Below are positions 6,616-7,662 of a DNA stretch of 7,662 bases, one piece after another (position 1 is the first letter of the stretch; each line of letters starts with the position of its first letter). The notes below the pieces were generated by a model. It made no database searches and was not told the origin of the DNA. It worked only from the letters and a program-made list of their open reading frames with translations. Source of the stretch: Bacteroidota bacterium (lineage in GTDB: Bacteria; Bacteroidota; Bacteroidia; B-17B0; Aurantibacillaceae); NCBI GenBank assembly GCA_016708845.1, contig JADJFB010000043.1:1-7662 (forward strand). The letters are read 5' to 3'. Made by a program: the position numbers and the translations under genes.

Positions 6616-7662
6616 CTACGGCTTTTTCTTCTTTGTTTCTTTGAAAGAAAAGAAAGCCCAAAGACCTATAGTTATTACCAAGAAAGGTGTTAAATAAGAT
6701 TTGGATAAACCATCTTCGCCAACAAATGTAAAGAATCGGGCGCGTCTTGTTTCATCGTCAAACAAGGATCGTTTTAATTTTGCAATAAATCCCGATTGTG
6801 TATTTCCTCTGGCAACATTTCTATTGTCTTCTTTAATACTCATCCATACAAATACCGGCTTTCCAACAACATGATCTTGTGGCACAAATCCCCAATACCT
6901 TGAATCGGCTGAGTTGTGGCGATTATCCCCCATCATGAAAAAATAATCCATTTTAAAAGTATAGGAGTTAGTTTCTACTCCACTGATGAAAATTTTATCA
7001 CCTTTTTTTTAAATTGTTTAATTCTAAAAGGTTTTTAATAATTCTATGAAACAAACAATATTCTGGATCATTAGCTGCAATTTTTTAGGAATATTAAGTT
7101 AGGGCATTATCATTGTTCCATTTATAAGATGAATCATGTGGAAATATTCTTGCACTGTATTCTCCTTTAGGTTCAATAATGGGTTCAACCGATTTGATGT
7201 TACTTAATTTTTTAAATTCATCTACTTTTCCATTTGGAAGATTAATTATATAAACCATCCCTATAGAATCTTGTCCCCTTCATGGATAGGATCTGTATTA
7301 TCAAATCGTTCAATTACTTTTGGAGAAATACTGGATCCATCTGTTCTGACCCATACATGTATTGCTGGTTTCTTCCCACCAATGCAGGTTTGTTGTTAAT
7401 GTATAGTTTTTAGTCAACTAGTTGCAATGTATCACCGGCAATACCTACACAGCGTTCCACATAATTTTCTACGTTTATCCACTGGACGCAAAACTACTTC
7501 ACCAAATTTGGATTGGTATATGGATTAATAGCATTTGGATTATTTACCGCACTCCAACCAAATTCGACACAACTGATAATAGCTTTGAGCCACGAATCTT
7601 GTTGCTCTTCTCTTAATGCAACTGAATCTCCATCAGGTAATTAAAACAACAATGTCATTATT
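6616..7662 (-). pseudogene. lepB: Type I signal peptidase, upstream copy; 5' end outside the window, frameshifted
   Basis: The window edge cuts this gene just before box C (NDIVV), so the membrane anchor and the Ser-bearing box B are not visible. The rest can be rebuilt with eight or more frame changes, for example near 7640, 7508, 7470, 7370, 7263, 7100 and 6997. The pieces in order are EVVLRPVDKRENYVERCVG (box D), DGSSISPKVIERFD, VDEFKKLSNIKSVEPIIEPK, a WNNDN...IPKK region near 7110, and MMGDNRHNSADSRYWGFVP (box E, near 6890-6940). Box D has GAA (Glu, 7457-7455) where the catalytic Lys is expected; the downstream copy has Lys. After box E there is an extended tail of about 80 residues with a hydrophobic stretch (YLTPFLVITIGLWAFFSF) and a basic end (KETKKKKP), suggesting an extra C-terminal membrane anchor. 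The gene is the first in a lepB–lepB–WbqC run. Confidence 0.8.

Noticed and set aside
7422..7616. Plus-strand open frame of 64 codons
   Set aside because: It is antisense to signal peptidase boxes C and D, with no domain signal.

Overview
The window is AT-rich, and almost every gene lies on the minus strand. It most likely comes from a member of the Bacteroidota. That rests on the family content as I recall it: a lepB–lepB–WbqC cluster, an MCC-beta-type acyl-CoA carboxylase close to Bacteroidota proteins, a membrane-fused spermidine-synthase-like protein, and weak or absent Shine-Dalgarno sequences. No rRNA, tRNA or CRISPR array is visible.

Layout, read along the minus strand from high to low coordinates. 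(1) 7662-6616 and 6556-5638 hold two tandem type I signal peptidase genes; the first is cut by the window edge. (2) 5634-5013 holds a WbqC-family gene that starts three bases after the second lepB stop. (3) 4918-4329 holds a DUF2281 antitoxin and PIN-domain (VapC-like) toxin pair joined by a TAATG overlap. (4) 4177-2591 holds an intact 528-residue carboxyltransferase, followed by a strong hairpin terminator at 2572-2530. (5) 2433-1009 holds a membrane protein fused to a spermidine-synthase-like domain. (6) 958-158 holds a CPBP-family membrane protease. The first 73 bases hold the tail of a convergent plus-strand reading frame.

The main peculiarity is that coding frames are broken in both flanks and intact in the centre. 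From 2591 to 4918 there are three complete genes and no frame change. Outside that block, every minus-strand gene can be rebuilt only by shifting frame, often at or near runs of one base: roughly 2 shifts in the CPBP gene, 9 in the synthase-like gene, 4 in WbqC, 5-6 in the second lepB and 8 or more in the first. Signal peptidase is normally essential, so uneven consensus quality is the simplest explanation, but real decay cannot be excluded from sequence alone.

I see no clearly new multi-gene system. The points most worth a second look are a Lys-to-Glu change at the expected catalytic lysine of the upstream signal peptidase, an apparent loss of about 70 codons in the downstream signal peptidase, a REP-like repeat that encodes the tail of that enzyme and abuts the WbqC start, and a perfect 14-base palindrome upstream of the synthase-like gene.
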